Shown: piece after piece, positions 39,814-48,729 of the stretch
Position numbering within the stretch: the first letter of the stretch is position 1
Layout of the letters: the number at the start of each line of letters is the position of its first letter
Source: JAMQPK01 sp963782595
Lineage (GTDB): Bacteria; Acidobacteriota; Vicinamibacteria; Vicinamibacterales; JAMQPK01
NCBI GenBank assembly: GCA_963782595.1
Contig: CAWAKJ010000001.1
Coordinates: 1,240,001-1,304,000 of the forward strand
Direction: 5' to 3'
Length of the DNA: 64,000 nucleotides
Made by a program: the position numbers and the translations under genes
The notes under the pieces: generated by a model
The model's input: only the letters and a program-made list of their open reading frames with translations
What the model was told of the DNA's origin: nothing
The model's database searches: none

Positions 39814-41652
39814 TTACGGCCGATTCGTCAGCTCGACCGTCGTCTTCACCTCTTTCCCGTCGCGCAGCACAATCACATCCACGCGATCGCCCGGTTTCTT
39901 TTCGCGTAGGGCAAACGTGAAGTCGTAGAGCGTCTTGATGGGCGCGCCGGCGAACGCGATCATCACGTCGCCTCCACGAAGGCCCGCCTTGGCTGCCGGG
40001 CTGTCCGATCGAACTTCGGCGAATTTGACCCCCTGACCTTCGTTTGCGAAGTCCGGCACGGATCCGAAATACGGGCCGTAGCCGGACACCGCACCGACGT
40101 TGCCGCTGGAGTGCGGATCCTGCTGCTGCACGGTCTCGACGAACTCCGGACGTTTGGCGCGCGTCGCCAGCTGTCTGGTCAGTGCCAGCGCGAGGTCGGC
40201 CACGGCCGCCCCGCCGCGGGCATCGATCTTTTCCCACGTATCGCTCGGCCGGTGATAGTCGGAATGAAAGCCGGAGAAGAAGTTGATCGCCGGAATCTTT
40301 CTGAGCAGGAAGGTGGCGTCGTCGCTCGCGCCTGCGCCGGGTCCACCGCGCAGCGCTCTCATGTTGAGCGGGCTGGATTTTTCGGCGGCCTTCAGGTCGT
40401 CTTCGATGGAAGGCGCATTCCCAAGGCCGTCGACCATGATTCGCCCGCCTGCCCGCCCGACCATGTCGAGGTTCACCATCGCAATAGTCTTGTCGAGCGG
40501 AGACGTGGGATGGTTGACGTAGTACGAAGATCCCAGCAGTCCGTGTTCTTCTCCGGCGAACGCCATGAAGATGATGCTGCGAGGGAATTCAGTCGGAGCC
40601 TCGGCTGCCGCCTTCGCCATCTCGATGACAGCCGCGGTCCCGGATGCGTTGTCGTCGGCGCCATGGTGAATCTGGCCGGTCGTGTTCTGCGACATCGAGA
40701 AGCGGCCGCTGCGGCCGAGATGGTCGTAGTGCGCGCCCACGATGACGGTTTCGCTCTGCAGAGCCGGATCGCTGCCCTTGAGAATGCCGACGACGTTGCG
40801 CACCGGCCGCCGCACTTTCGCTGTGCGATCCACGGCGCGGAGCGTGATGTCCGGGAGCGCCCGTGACTTCGGCGCGAAGTCGCGATCGATCTCTTCCGAT
40901 ACCGTGTCGAGGTTCAACCGCGTGCCGAGCGCCCGCTGCATGAGGTCGCGCGATACGTAGAAGACCGGCAGGCCGTATTCTTCGGCCTGCGGTTCGCGCA
41001 GCCAGCGGCGGAAACGTTGAACGGCCGGCCGATGATGGGGATCGTCGATCAGAAGGATGGCCTTTGCGCCATGACTCCGCGCGACCTCCACTTTGCGCAT
41101 CATGGTCGAATGCGTCGTGTTGGTCTGTCCCTCGAAGGCGCTGCGCGCGTCGTTCTCCTGAGGCTCGTGCGTGTAGATGAGCACGGCTTTGCCGGTGGCG
41201 TCGATGCCCGCATAGTCGTCATACCGTACTGACTGCGCGGAAATGCCGTAGCCCGCAAAGACGACTGGCAGAGGCTCGGCGTTCGACAATTCGTCGCGGG
41301 AGGTCGACACGATCTCGTAGTCGCGGCCGATCTCGAAGGCCACGGATGTGCGTCCGGACTGCAGCGTGACGGAGTTGCCTTCCTCGACAGACAGGCCCGT
41401 CGTCATCTCGAATGTTTGAAAAAAGGTTCCGTTATCGCCTGCAGCCTGAAGCCCTGCCTCGCGGAATCGTGCGGCGATGTAGTCTCCCGCCGACTCGAGG
41501 CCCGGCCCGCCGTTTCCGCGCCCCTCGAGATCGTCCGACGCAAGAAACTTCACGTGGTCCAGGAAGGCTTTCGGATCGATCCGGCGCGGATCTGCGCCCG
41601 TGGCAATGACCGACAGCACGGCGACAAGCAGGAAGCCAGACACGCGTTTCAT
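39814..41652 (-). CDS. Secreted M28-family zinc aminopeptidase with PA and PDZ domains
   Basis: This 612-residue exported enzyme has a signal peptide (GFLLVAVLSVIATGA). An inserted protease-associated domain lies around residues 130-240. The M28 zinc ligands are seen in VGAHYDHLGR, HHGADDNASGTAAVIEM, AFAGEEHGLLGSSYY, MVNLDMVGRAGG and the final His in FHSDYHRPSDTW. A PDZ domain closes the protein (VRSDSPAAKAGLRGGDVMIAF). It probably trims peptides outside the cytoplasm. It overlaps the upstream LDH/MDH-like gene by 4 nt in ATGA. Confidence 0.93.
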   Translation of the reverse strand: MKRVSGFLLVAVLSVIATGADPRRIDPKAFLDHVKFLASDDLEGRGNGGPGLESAGDYIAARFREAGLQAAGDNGTFFQTFEMTTGLSVEEGNSVTLQSGRTSVAFEIGRDYEIVSTSRDELSNAEPLPVVFAGYGISAQSVRYDDYAGIDATGKAVLIYTHEPQENDARSAFEGQTNTTHSTMMRKVEVARSHGAKAILLIDDPHHRPAVQRFRRWLREPQAEEYGLPVFYVSRDLMQRALGTRLNLDTVSEEIDRDFAPKSRALPDITLRAVDRTAKVRRPVRNVVGILKGSDPALQSETVIVGAHYDHLGRSGRFSMSQNTTGQIHHGADDNASGTAAVIEMAKAAAEAPTEFPRSIIFMAFAGEEHGLLGSSYYVNHPTSPLDKTIAMVNLDMVGRAGGRIMVDGLGNAPSIEDDLKAAEKSSPLNMRALRGGPGAGASDDATFLLRKIPAINFFSGFHSDYHRPSDTWEKIDARGGAAVADLALALTRQLATRAKRPEFVETVQQQDPHSSGNVGAVSGYGPYFGSVPDFANEGQGVKFAEVRSDSPAAKAGLRGGDVMIAFAGAPIKTLYDFTFALREKKPGDRVDVIVLRDGKEVKTTVELTNRP

Positions 41653-42497
41653 TGCAGTACCTCATCGACGACGACTTTATCCCGGCCGGTCAATACCGGC
41701 GAGGTGATGCGCTCGAGGCCCGACGGTCCAACCGCAACAGGCCAGGCGCATACAGGCGCTTGTGTTCCATTATCGCGGTCGAGCGACACGAACGCACTGA
41801 AGATGCGGCGCGACCCCCCGATGACGGCCTCGCAGGCCAGCGCGGCTGCAGTGCCCAGCGCGCCGGGCCCGGGGGGCCACAACCCGTGCAACCGCCGCTC
41901 GATTCGATTCAGTTGCGGAGGGCTCAACAGGGTCGAAATGCCGTGGCCCCCGATCGACCCATCGCTCCAGAGGATCGCAAATTTGTCGGGTGGCCTGCCG
42001 ACCACTGTGAGCGCTATCTGATTAGACGCTGCGCGAGCTTCGATGGCTACCAGCGCGCGGGCAGTGGCCGCAAGCGATTCTGGTGCGGATCCGATCATCC
42101 GGCGCCGCGAGATGCCCAGTTCGTCGATGCCCTGCTGCATCAGCATGCGCTGTCCGGCGCCCGCGCAAATCAGGACGCTGCAATCGAGGCTCCCACTCTT
42201 GGCCAGCCGTCGCAGCAGAGTCAGCCCTGCTTCGCCGCTCCACTCCGTTGCCGCGCCGGCGGCGTCGGCAATCACGATGGCGCCCGCACCGTCGGCCGCC
42301 GCGATATCCTGAGCGCCTTCGATACGCGTGTCGGACCGGCGAATCGGCCCGGATTGCGTCAGATCGAGCGCTTTGCCGGCCGCGATCGCCGCGTTCTCGT
42401 CGATCAGGCGGATGGTGCCGACGCGCCCGCGCACGGCAAGGGCGTAAGCCACAGCTCCGCCAATCTCACCCGCACCAATGATCGCAACCAGGGACAT
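41649..42497 (-). CDS. Lactate/malate dehydrogenase-like protein lacking catalytic residues
   Basis: This 282-residue protein is shorter than the usual 310. The NAD-binding start is intact: VAIIGAGEIGGAVAYALAV, then RLIDENAAIAAGKALDLTQ. After that the catalytic elements fail. The mobile loop that normally reads PRKPGMSRxDLL is GAATEWSGEAGLTLL and has lost its Arg. The GxHGD proton-relay motif reads GRPPD (residues 167-171), so the His is Pro. The DSARF-type Arg region is also changed (SAPESLAATARAL). It cannot work as a normal dehydrogenase. It is translationally coupled to the M28 peptidase. Confidence 0.8.
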   Translation of the reverse strand: MSLVAIIGAGEIGGAVAYALAVRGRVGTIRLIDENAAIAAGKALDLTQSGPIRRSDTRIEGAQDIAAADGAGAIVIADAAGAATEWSGEAGLTLLRRLAKSGSLDCSVLICAGAGQRMLMQQGIDELGISRRRMIGSAPESLAATARALVAIEARAASNQIALTVVGRPPDKFAILWSDGSIGGHGISTLLSPPQLNRIERRLHGLWPPGPGALGTAAALACEAVIGGSRRIFSAFVSLDRDNGTQAPVCAWPVAVGPSGLERITSPVLTGRDKVVVDEVLQ

Positions 42498-42526
42498 CCG
42501 CGGGTCAATCTTACCCGCGGCCGCAG

Positions 42527-42587
42527 GAAACGGTTCCGGGATCCGTTTTCGGGCGGGTTAGACGAAAACGGATCCCGGAACCGTTTC
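42527..42587. repeat. 25-bp perfect inverted repeat with 11-bp loop
   Basis: The left arm at 42527-42551 begins GAAACGGTTCCGGGATCC and the right arm at 42563-42587 is its exact complement. It separates the peroxidase gene, whose stop codon it touches, from the LDH/MDH-like gene on the same strand. The hairpin would be very stable in RNA and probably ends or limits transcription, but there is no T-run. Confidence 0.85.
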
Positions 42588-43704
42588 AGTGCACTCCCGT
42601 GAGCCATTCGGGAGGATCCGACTTTGTCCGTCCACCCCGCTTCAATTCCTCGCGCATGTCGGGATTGCTCAGCGGATTGCTGAGCGCAGGATTGGTCAGA
42701 AACTTGTAGTCCGTCAGGCTTTCCAGAAACGCGACGAGATCCGCTGTCTCGGACGCCGAGATGGCAAAGCCGCGCACCTTGTCGCTCTTTGGCCGTGTAC
42801 TTCGCCCACCGGCCGCATAGTGGGCCACCACGTCTTTGAGCGTCTCGATGCTGCCATCGTGCATGTACGGTGCGGTGACGGCCACATTGCGGAGCGTCGG
42901 CGCACGGAACTTCGCCGGATCGAACGAGACGCCGGTGTCGTGGAAGAACGCTTCCGGATCGGATGGCATCGCTCCGGTAAAAAGCGTGGGACCTGAGATG
43001 TTCACGCTGCCATGACATTCACTGCACTTGAGCCGATCCGAGAAAAACAGCGCCGCGCCGCGTTTCGACGCCGGCGACATGCCGCTGTGATCATCTCTAT
43101 ACAGGTACCGGTCGAACGCCGAGTCGGCCGACACGAGCACGCGCTCGAACGAAGCGATCGCCTTGACGATGTTCGGCAGCGTGACGGGCGAGTCCTCACC
43201 AGGAAACGCCGCGCGGAATCGTTCGCCGTACGCGCGATCGATCGCAAACCGCGACAGGACTTCTGCTTCGTTGCCCTTCAGCCCCATTTCGATGGGTTGC
43301 TCGTTGTTCATCGGCACGTCCATCTGCGATTCGAGGCTCCAGCGGCGGTCGTCCCAGCCGTACGACGCGTTGTAAACGACGTTGGCGAGCGACATGCTCG
43401 ATCGCGGATGCATCGCGCCCGTCGAGCCGACTGCGCGTGCGAGGCCATCGGTAAAGGCGAGCGCCTGCTGATGACAACTGGCGCACGAAAAGGTGCCGTT
43501 GCCCGAGAGTTGCGGGTCGTAGAAGAGGAACCGGCCGAGCTCGACCTTGGGTTCGGTCAGCGGATTGTCCACCGGAACCTTGGGCACGGGAAACCATCGC
43601 GGCAGCCGGTTCGAGAAGAACTCCGACGCAGATGGCTGCGCGGCGGCGGGCCATGCAATGACAACCAGGAGGATGAGAGCGGCGATGGCGAGCCAGTACT
43701 TCAC
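42586..43704 (-). CDS. Di-haem cytochrome c peroxidase family protein
   Basis: This 372-residue protein starts at GTG 43704, which places a signal peptide at the N-terminus (AIAALILLVVIAWPAAA); a longer frame upstream reads through a Cys/Arg-rich non-coding stretch. It has two haem-binding motifs, CASCH (about residue 80) and CSECH (about residue 230), as in CcpA and MauG. LFYDPQLSGNGTFSCASCH and APTLRNVAVTAPYMHDGS are typical. It acts in the periplasm, reducing peroxide or oxidising a protein substrate. The TPR gene 5 nt upstream on the same strand may encode a partner. Confidence 0.93.
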   Translation of the reverse strand: MKYWLAIAALILLVVIAWPAAAQPSASEFFSNRLPRWFPVPKVPVDNPLTEPKVELGRFLFYDPQLSGNGTFSCASCHQQALAFTDGLARAVGSTGAMHPRSSMSLANVVYNASYGWDDRRWSLESQMDVPMNNEQPIEMGLKGNEAEVLSRFAIDRAYGERFRAAFPGEDSPVTLPNIVKAIASFERVLVSADSAFDRYLYRDDHSGMSPASKRGAALFFSDRLKCSECHGSVNISGPTLFTGAMPSDPEAFFHDTGVSFDPAKFRAPTLRNVAVTAPYMHDGSIETLKDVVAHYAAGGRSTRPKSDKVRGFAISASETADLVAFLESLTDYKFLTNPALSNPLSNPDMREELKRGGRTKSDPPEWLTGVH

Positions 43705-43709
43705 AGGCG

Positions 43710-44351
43710 CTACTTCCAGTCTGGCGAATTGTGCCCGAGATTCACCACAGACGCAGCAAGCGCATCGCGCTCCTCCACCCACGACTCGAACGCCTTGAGC
43801 GCGGCGGGGTCGACTCCCGCAGGCTGGACACGGCGCGCGTCGCCCCACGCTTTCATGGCCTTCATCAGCACGTTGCTGGCCGTGCGGTCGTGCACGAAGA
43901 GATGCATGTAAGCCTGCTTCACCTCTTCGAGCCGATTCAGGCCGAGATAGGCCTCGGCTCTGTATTCGATCGCCTCTGTAAACGCCGGTGAAATCTTCAG
44001 GGCCTGATCGTAGCTCTCGAGGGCACGCCCGTAGTTCCCCAGCTTTCGATATGAATAACCAGCGCCCGTATGCGCTTGGTAGCTGTCGGGCGTCAGTTTG
44101 ATCGCTGTTTGAAAATCTTTCAGCGCCGCCTCATAGTCCTTGCGCGCCTGTTTCGGATTTCGCGCGTCCGCTGCGTCCGCTTTCGCCAGCCGCTTCAGTC
44201 CGCTGTTCACCGCATCGGCCGAAACCGCTTCGGGAGACTTTTTCGGGGACGCTGCCGTGCCTTCAGCCTTGGGGCGTATGGCCTGCACGCCACTGCCGGA
44301 CAGGACCACGCACGCCAGCGCAGCAACGGCCATCGCCAGATTTCGTGCCAT
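43710..44351 (-). CDS. Exported TPR-repeat protein
   Basis: This 213-residue protein starts at the ATG at 44351, which has AAGGAG upstream; a much longer frame exists but is antisense to the next gene. It has a signal peptide (LAMAVAALACVVLSGSGVQA) and two to three TPR repeats, for example YEAALKDFQTAIKLTPDSYQ and GRALESYDQALKISPAFTEA. It is a protein-interaction scaffold of the periplasm, coupled to the di-haem peroxidase that starts 5 nt after its stop. Confidence 0.85.
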   Translation of the reverse strand: MARNLAMAVAALACVVLSGSGVQAIRPKAEGTAASPKKSPEAVSADAVNSGLKRLAKADAADARNPKQARKDYEAALKDFQTAIKLTPDSYQAHTGAGYSYRKLGNYGRALESYDQALKISPAFTEAIEYRAEAYLGLNRLEEVKQAYMHLFVHDRTASNVLMKAMKAWGDARRVQPAGVDPAALKAFESWVEERDALAASVVNLGHNSPDWK

Positions 44352-44384
44352 CGCGAGCTCCTTCTGTGATGCTATTGTAGCCGT

Positions 44385-45509
44385 TTGACGAGGTTCCGCC
44401 TCCGAACTTCCTGTCTCGCGATTGCGGGGTTTTGCCTTCTTTTCCCGCGGTTTGGGTCCTCCGCCGCACAACCCGGCGCAACCGGGCAGATTGACCGCGT
44501 CAAGATGTGGCTCGAGGCGATTGAGACCCACGAGCCTGGTGACTTCGGCAAGGCCGCCATGGACATCTCGACATGGAGCGGGTCCGAGCTCGAGGGTACG
44601 GTCGCTGCCGCGCTTCGGCATGCGCGAGGCATTGCCAGGAAGGATCCGGAGGAAGCCAACCGCATTCTTTTGCGCGGCGCCGTGCTTCATGCCGACATCG
44701 GCCGGCTGATTCCAGATGAATCGACCCGGCGATCGCCGAACCAGGTGAGCGTTTACACGATCAAAGACGGGCGATGGCAGAGCGTCGTGTACTTGAGCCT
44801 GCACTGGCAGCTTGGACGGACGCTCCTCGACGGTGTGGTTCCCGCCCCGGCAGGTCATCCCGGCGTGCGTACGTGGTATCGGGAAACCTCGAGAGATCTC
44901 CTCCGGCTGCGATCGCTCGTGGAAGCCTCTCCGCATCTGACTCGCGCGCTTCGCATCTTTCCGAACGATGGCGAGCTGTTGTTCTACCGAGGCGTGCTGC
45001 ACGAGCGGTTCTCGTCGCCCCTGATTCAGGCTGGTTCGGATTCGCTGACCGAGGCCAATCGCGGTACCCCGACAGTCGGCACACCACGCGCGGAGCTCGG
45101 CCGCGCCGAAAAATCTCTCCGGGATGCGCTGCTCGATCAGCCCGATCACGTCGAAGCGCGGGTGAGGCACGGACGCGTGCTCGGCGAGCTCGGTCAGCAC
45201 GAGCAGGCGGTCGCCGAGCTGCGCCATGCCGTGCAGAACGGCGCAGTAGACCGGAGCCTGTATTACGCGCATCTGTTTCTCGGCCGCAACTACGAGGCGC
45301 TCGGCAACTATGACCAGGCGCGTACGGAGCTGGAACGCGCGGCGGCGATGTTCCCGCGTGCGCAGACCCCACGGCTGGCCTTGAGCTACATTGCCACGCG
45401 TTCCGGGAATCGGGCAGCCGCGCAGCGCGAGCTTCAGCTTCTCGCGGCAATGCCCGACGCAGAGCGGCAGCGGGAGGATCCATGGTGGGACTACTACGAC
45501 CTCCGTTGA
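44385..45509 (+). CDS. Exported TPR-repeat protein, partner of the VWFA protein
   Basis: This 374-residue protein is read from a TTG at 44385, giving a signal peptide (SCLAIAGFCLLFPRFGSSA). The divergent TPR gene starts only 33 nt away, so the true start or the promoters could differ slightly. TPR repeats occur around residues 170-360 (EKSLRDALLDQPDHVEARVR, AVAELRHAVQNGAVDRSLYY, NYDQARTELERAAAMFPRAQ). It ends with EDPWWDYYDLR and overlaps the VWFA gene by 28 nt. A surface or periplasmic complex with that protein is likely. Confidence 0.8.
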   Translation: MTRFRLRTSCLAIAGFCLLFPRFGSSAAQPGATGQIDRVKMWLEAIETHEPGDFGKAAMDISTWSGSELEGTVAAALRHARGIARKDPEEANRILLRGAVLHADIGRLIPDESTRRSPNQVSVYTIKDGRWQSVVYLSLHWQLGRTLLDGVVPAPAGHPGVRTWYRETSRDLLRLRSLVEASPHLTRALRIFPNDGELLFYRGVLHERFSSPLIQAGSDSLTEANRGTPTVGTPRAELGRAEKSLRDALLDQPDHVEARVRHGRVLGELGQHEQAVAELRHAVQNGAVDRSLYYAHLFLGRNYEALGNYDQARTELERAAAMFPRAQTPRLALSYIATRSGNRAAAQRELQLLAAMPDAERQREDPWWDYYDLR

Positions 45510-46342
45510 TCGCCGCGGCCGGCATCGTGCTGGCGGCCGCGCTCCCAACGGCCCAGACTTTTTCGAGCCGTATCGAAGCCGTGCGCGTCGACGTGCTCGT
45601 GACAGCCAACGGCACACCCGTACTCGGCCTGTCGCCGTCCGACTTCGAGGTGCTGGACAACGGCGTGCGGCAGACGATCGATCTTGCCAGCTTCGAGCAG
45701 ATGCCGTTGAACGTCGTCCTTGCGCTGGACATGAGCGCCAGCCTGCAGGGCCTGCGGCTCGGCCACCTGCAGACCGCCGGCGCCACGGTGCTGGACGGAC
45801 TTAAGCCCGGCGATCGCGCCGCGCTCGTCGCGTTCACCCATATCGTCTCTGCCAGTCAGGGCCTGACCGACGATCTCGACCGCATCCGCGCGGCGTTGTT
45901 ACGGAATCGCGGCGACGGGCTGACATCGCTCGTCGACGCGGTTCATACCGGCATGCTCATCGGCGAGTCCGACGCGGGACGCCCGCTGCTCATCGTGTTC
46001 AGCGACGGGGTCGATACGTCGAGCTGGCTGTCGGCGGAGTCGGTGCTCGAGACCGCGCGAAGAGGCGAAGTGGTCGTGTATGGCGTCGAGGTCGGACAGC
46101 CGCGCGCCAGCTTTCCCCGCGATTTGACCGAGGTGACAGGAGGGAGACTCTTCGCCATCGAGTCCACGAAGGATCTGTCCGCGGCGTTTTCGAAAATTCT
46201 GGACGAGTTCCGAAACCGCTATCTCATCAGCTATTCACCGCAGGGGGTGGAGCCAAGTGGATGGCATCGCCTGGAGGTACGCGTGCGGCATCGCGGCGCC
46301 GCTGTCAAAGCCCGGCCGGGCTACTTCGCCGGACAGAAGTAG
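45482..46342 (+). CDS. VWFA-domain protein of the acidobacterial type
   Basis: This 286-residue protein matches the VWFA-related acidobacterial domain family (TIGR03436). It has a signal peptide, the opening phrase VRVDVLVTANGTPVLGLSPS and DFEVLDNGVRQ. The metal-ion-dependent adhesion site is DMSAS (DxSxS), supported by VFSDGVDTSS. The ending RNRYLISYSPQGVEPSGWHR and GYFAG are also typical. These proteins are exported and mediate protein contacts. Its occurrence is one reason for placing the window in the Acidobacteriota. Confidence 0.9.
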   Translation: MVGLLRPPLIAAAGIVLAAALPTAQTFSSRIEAVRVDVLVTANGTPVLGLSPSDFEVLDNGVRQTIDLASFEQMPLNVVLALDMSASLQGLRLGHLQTAGATVLDGLKPGDRAALVAFTHIVSASQGLTDDLDRIRAALLRNRGDGLTSLVDAVHTGMLIGESDAGRPLLIVFSDGVDTSSWLSAESVLETARRGEVVVYGVEVGQPRASFPRDLTEVTGGRLFAIESTKDLSAAFSKILDEFRNRYLISYSPQGVEPSGWHRLEVRVRHRGAAVKARPGYFAGQK

Positions 46343-46367
46343 TGCCCTGCTGCAGTGTCCGGTTGCA

Positions 46368-46391
46368 GTAGTGTCCGGCTTTAGCCGGACC
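46368..46391 (+). repeat. REP-like palindrome, copy 3
   Basis: GTAG-T is followed by GTCCGGCTTTAGCCGGAC and C, identical to copy 1 over this stretch. A fragment of the same motif (GCAGTGTCCGG) stands just upstream at 46352-46362, which suggests a degraded neighbour copy. It lies between the VWFA and short-chain dehydrogenase genes. Confidence 0.8.
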
Positions 46392-46408
46392 AATGTATAT
46401 TTCTGACC

Positions 46409-47137
46409 ATGTCCGTCTCTCTGGAAAACAAGGTCGCCATCGTCACGGGCGGGTCGCGCGGCATCGGCCTCGCCGTTGCGGCCGCACTTCTGCAGGAAGG
46501 TGTTCACGTCACTATCAGCGGCGTCAGCACGGATCATCTACAGAAGGCGGCGGACGATCTGACCCGCGCCACCGTGAAGGGCGCTCGCCTCATGACGTTT
46601 GCAGCCGATGTTCGTGATCATCGTGCCGTGCAGTCTCTGGTCGACGAGACGGCACGGCGGGAGGGCGGTCTTGACATTCTCGTCAACAACGCTGGCGTGG
46701 GGTGGTTTGGCAGCGTCGAGTCGCAGGTCGACGACGATTGGCGGCGCGTCATGGACACAAACGTGACCGGCATCTTCCACTGCTGCCGGGCGGCGATTCC
46801 TCATCTACGGCGGCGGGGCGCCGGGTACATCGTGAACGTCAGCAGCCTCGCCGGCAGCAACCCGTTCGCCGGGGGCGCGTCATACTGTGCGTCGAAGGCG
46901 GCGGTCGACGCGTTCAGCGAAGCCTTGATGCAGGAGGTTCGGCACGACGGCATCCGGGTGAGCTACATCAAGCCTGGTTCCGTGAACACGGGCTTCATGG
47001 GCCATGCCGATCCGCAGAACGAATGGAAGCTGCGTCCGGAGGACGTTGCGCAGGTGGTCGTCGATTTGGTGTCGCACGACCGGCGCAGCCTTCCCAGCCG
47101 TGTCGAGATTCGGCCGTCGATGCCGCCGAAGAAGTAG
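46409..47137 (+). CDS. Short-chain dehydrogenase/reductase
   Basis: This 242-residue protein is a classical SDR. The NAD(P) site is VTGGSRGIGLAVAAAL, then LVNNAGVGWFG, the catalytic serine in VNVSSLAGS and the Tyr-Lys pair in YCASKAAVDAF. SYIKPGSVNTGF completes the family pattern. It resembles FabG and other 3-ketoacyl or alcohol reductases; the substrate is not evident. The pseudokinase gene begins 8 nt after its stop, so they probably share a transcript. Confidence 0.92.
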   Translation: MSVSLENKVAIVTGGSRGIGLAVAAALLQEGVHVTISGVSTDHLQKAADDLTRATVKGARLMTFAADVRDHRAVQSLVDETARREGGLDILVNNAGVGWFGSVESQVDDDWRRVMDTNVTGIFHCCRAAIPHLRRRGAGYIVNVSSLAGSNPFAGGASYCASKAAVDAFSEALMQEVRHDGIRVSYIKPGSVNTGFMGHADPQNEWKLRPEDVAQVVVDLVSHDRRSLPSRVEIRPSMPPKK

Positions 47138-47145
47138 CCCCGCGT

Positions 47146-48045
47146 ATGCCGGACGCGATCGCACATTTCAAGATTCTCGAAACGCTCGGGTCGGGCGGGC
47201 TCGGCGAGGTGTATCGCGCCCGCGATACGCGACTCGGACGCACCGTCGCGATCAAGGTGATGCCGCCGGCGATTACTGGTGATCCGGCGAAGTTCGATGC
47301 GCTGAGCGACCTCTCCGCGCGTCTTGCGCGGCTCTCGCACCCGAACATCGCGATGTTGTTCGAGGGAGGGCAGGTTGGCGACCGTTACTACCTCGTATTC
47401 GAGTTCGTGCAGGGACATCCGCTGGCGTCTCTGATCAACGGCCGCGCGCTCCAGGTGAGACGGGCATTGGAATTCAGCATCAACCTCGCAGACGCACTGG
47501 CCGATGCGCATGCGGCCGACCTGGTGCACGGCGACATCAGGCCTGAAACGATCATGATCACGCCGAAAGACCGGGCGAAGTTCATGAACTTCGGCTTGTC
47601 GGGGTTTACCGGCGGAGGCGCCGCCCGTTTGACCGCGGCCTCACCGTATATCGCACCCGAAGAGCTCGCGGGCAAGCCCGGAGATACGCGCAGCGACATC
47701 TATTCGCTGGGCGCCGTCATGTTCGAGATGCTCACCGGCAGACAGCGCGCGCGAGGTCAGGTGCTGAGCGGCCTGAATCCGGCCGTGCCGCCCGAGCTCG
47801 AACAGGTCATCGCTCGCATGCTCGCCGCTACTGTGGAGCACCGCGCGCAGAGTGCGGCGGCGATCGCCGCAGATCTCCGCGGCATCGCCGCTGTCATCGA
47901 TACGCGCACCGAGGCCGCCGAAGCGGCCGCCTCCGTCGAGCCGATGCGTCGGAGCGGGCGGCGGAGAAGCGGCATGACCATTTTCATCACCATCCTGGTA
48001 CTGGCTGGAGCCCTGGCCGCCTGGGTGATGTTCGGGGCCAACTGA
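47146..48045 (+). CDS. Membrane-anchored Ser/Thr kinase-like protein, probable pseudokinase
   Basis: This 299-residue protein has a kinase fold with a C-terminal membrane anchor (about residues 275-296). The Gly loop GSGGLGEV (15-22) and VAIK lysine (Lys37) are present, as are the structural APE (170-172) and SDIYSLGAVMFEMLTG. The catalytic loop reads HGDIRPETIM where HRDxKPENI is usual, so Lys and the Mg-binding Asn are Arg and Thr. The DFG metal site reads NFG (148-150). Without the DFG Asp and loop Asn it is unlikely to phosphorylate, so it is better read as a pseudokinase. No C-terminal sensor domain is present. Confidence 0.88.
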   Translation: MPDAIAHFKILETLGSGGLGEVYRARDTRLGRTVAIKVMPPAITGDPAKFDALSDLSARLARLSHPNIAMLFEGGQVGDRYYLVFEFVQGHPLASLINGRALQVRRALEFSINLADALADAHAADLVHGDIRPETIMITPKDRAKFMNFGLSGFTGGGAARLTAASPYIAPEELAGKPGDTRSDIYSLGAVMFEMLTGRQRARGQVLSGLNPAVPPELEQVIARMLAATVEHRAQSAAAIAADLRGIAAVIDTRTEAAEAAASVEPMRRSGRRRSGMTIFITILVLAGALAAWVMFGAN

Positions 48046-48065
48046 GATCGGCGGGGTCCGCAGTA

Positions 48066-48713
48066 ATGCTCATCGAAACGCGCGCCGTTCCTCCCTTTCA
48101 GAAAAACGGTTATGTCGTGGCCTGCGAGACCACTCGGCAGGCCATCGTCATCGATCCGGGAGACGAAGTGGAGATGCTGCTCGATGTCGTCACGCGGCAG
48201 TCGTTCGCGGTGCAGAGCATCCTGCTGACTCACGCCCATGTGGACCACGTCACCGGTGTGGGGCGTGCCAGGGAGGCACTGGGTGTGCCCGTTTACCTTC
48301 ACCGCGACGATCAGTTTCTGTACGACGCCGCGCCCCAGCAAGCGGCCTTCTTCGGCTTGCAGTGCGACGAGTTGCCGCCTGTCGATCACTACTACGATCT
48401 ACAGACGCCCTTGTCGTTCGGCGAGTACGACGTCACCGTGCACCACACGCCGGGACATTGTCCGGGCGGCGTCTGTCTCGCGATTGGCAGGCGGGGAGGG
48501 CCGAAGAAGGATCTGTTCGTCGGCGACACGTTATTTGCCGGATCGATTGGCCGAACGGATCTGCCGGGTGGCGACCACCAGACGCTGATTCGCTCGATTA
48601 CGCAGGTGCTCTTTCCATTCGGCGATGACGCGAGGGTGTATTCGGGTCACGGCGTGCCGACCACGATCGGTCAGGAACGCCGCACGAATCCGTTCTTGAA
48701 GAGTGAGAGGTGA
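48066..48713 (+). CDS. MBL-fold metallo-hydrolase, glyoxalase II-like
   Basis: This 215-residue protein carries the metal site THAHVDHVTG, the bridging region HHTPGHCPGGVCLAI, then FVGDTLFAGSIGRTD and the last His in VYSGHGVPTTIGQE. It belongs to the hydroxyacylglutathione hydrolase-like branch and may hydrolyse thioesters or act on persulfides; there is no glutathione pathway gene here to decide. It is cytoplasmic, with no signal peptide. Confidence 0.92.
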   Translation: MLIETRAVPPFQKNGYVVACETTRQAIVIDPGDEVEMLLDVVTRQSFAVQSILLTHAHVDHVTGVGRAREALGVPVYLHRDDQFLYDAAPQQAAFFGLQCDELPPVDHYYDLQTPLSFGEYDVTVHHTPGHCPGGVCLAIGRRGGPKKDLFVGDTLFAGSIGRTDLPGGDHQTLIRSITQVLFPFGDDARVYSGHGVPTTIGQERRTNPFLKSER

Positions 48714-48729
48714 AAAGACCTCTTACTCC

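Noticed and set aside
44352..45617. Long N-terminal extension of the minus-strand TPR gene
   Set aside because: It is antisense to the plus-strand TPR gene; the ATG at 44351 has a good ribosome site and starts a signal peptide.
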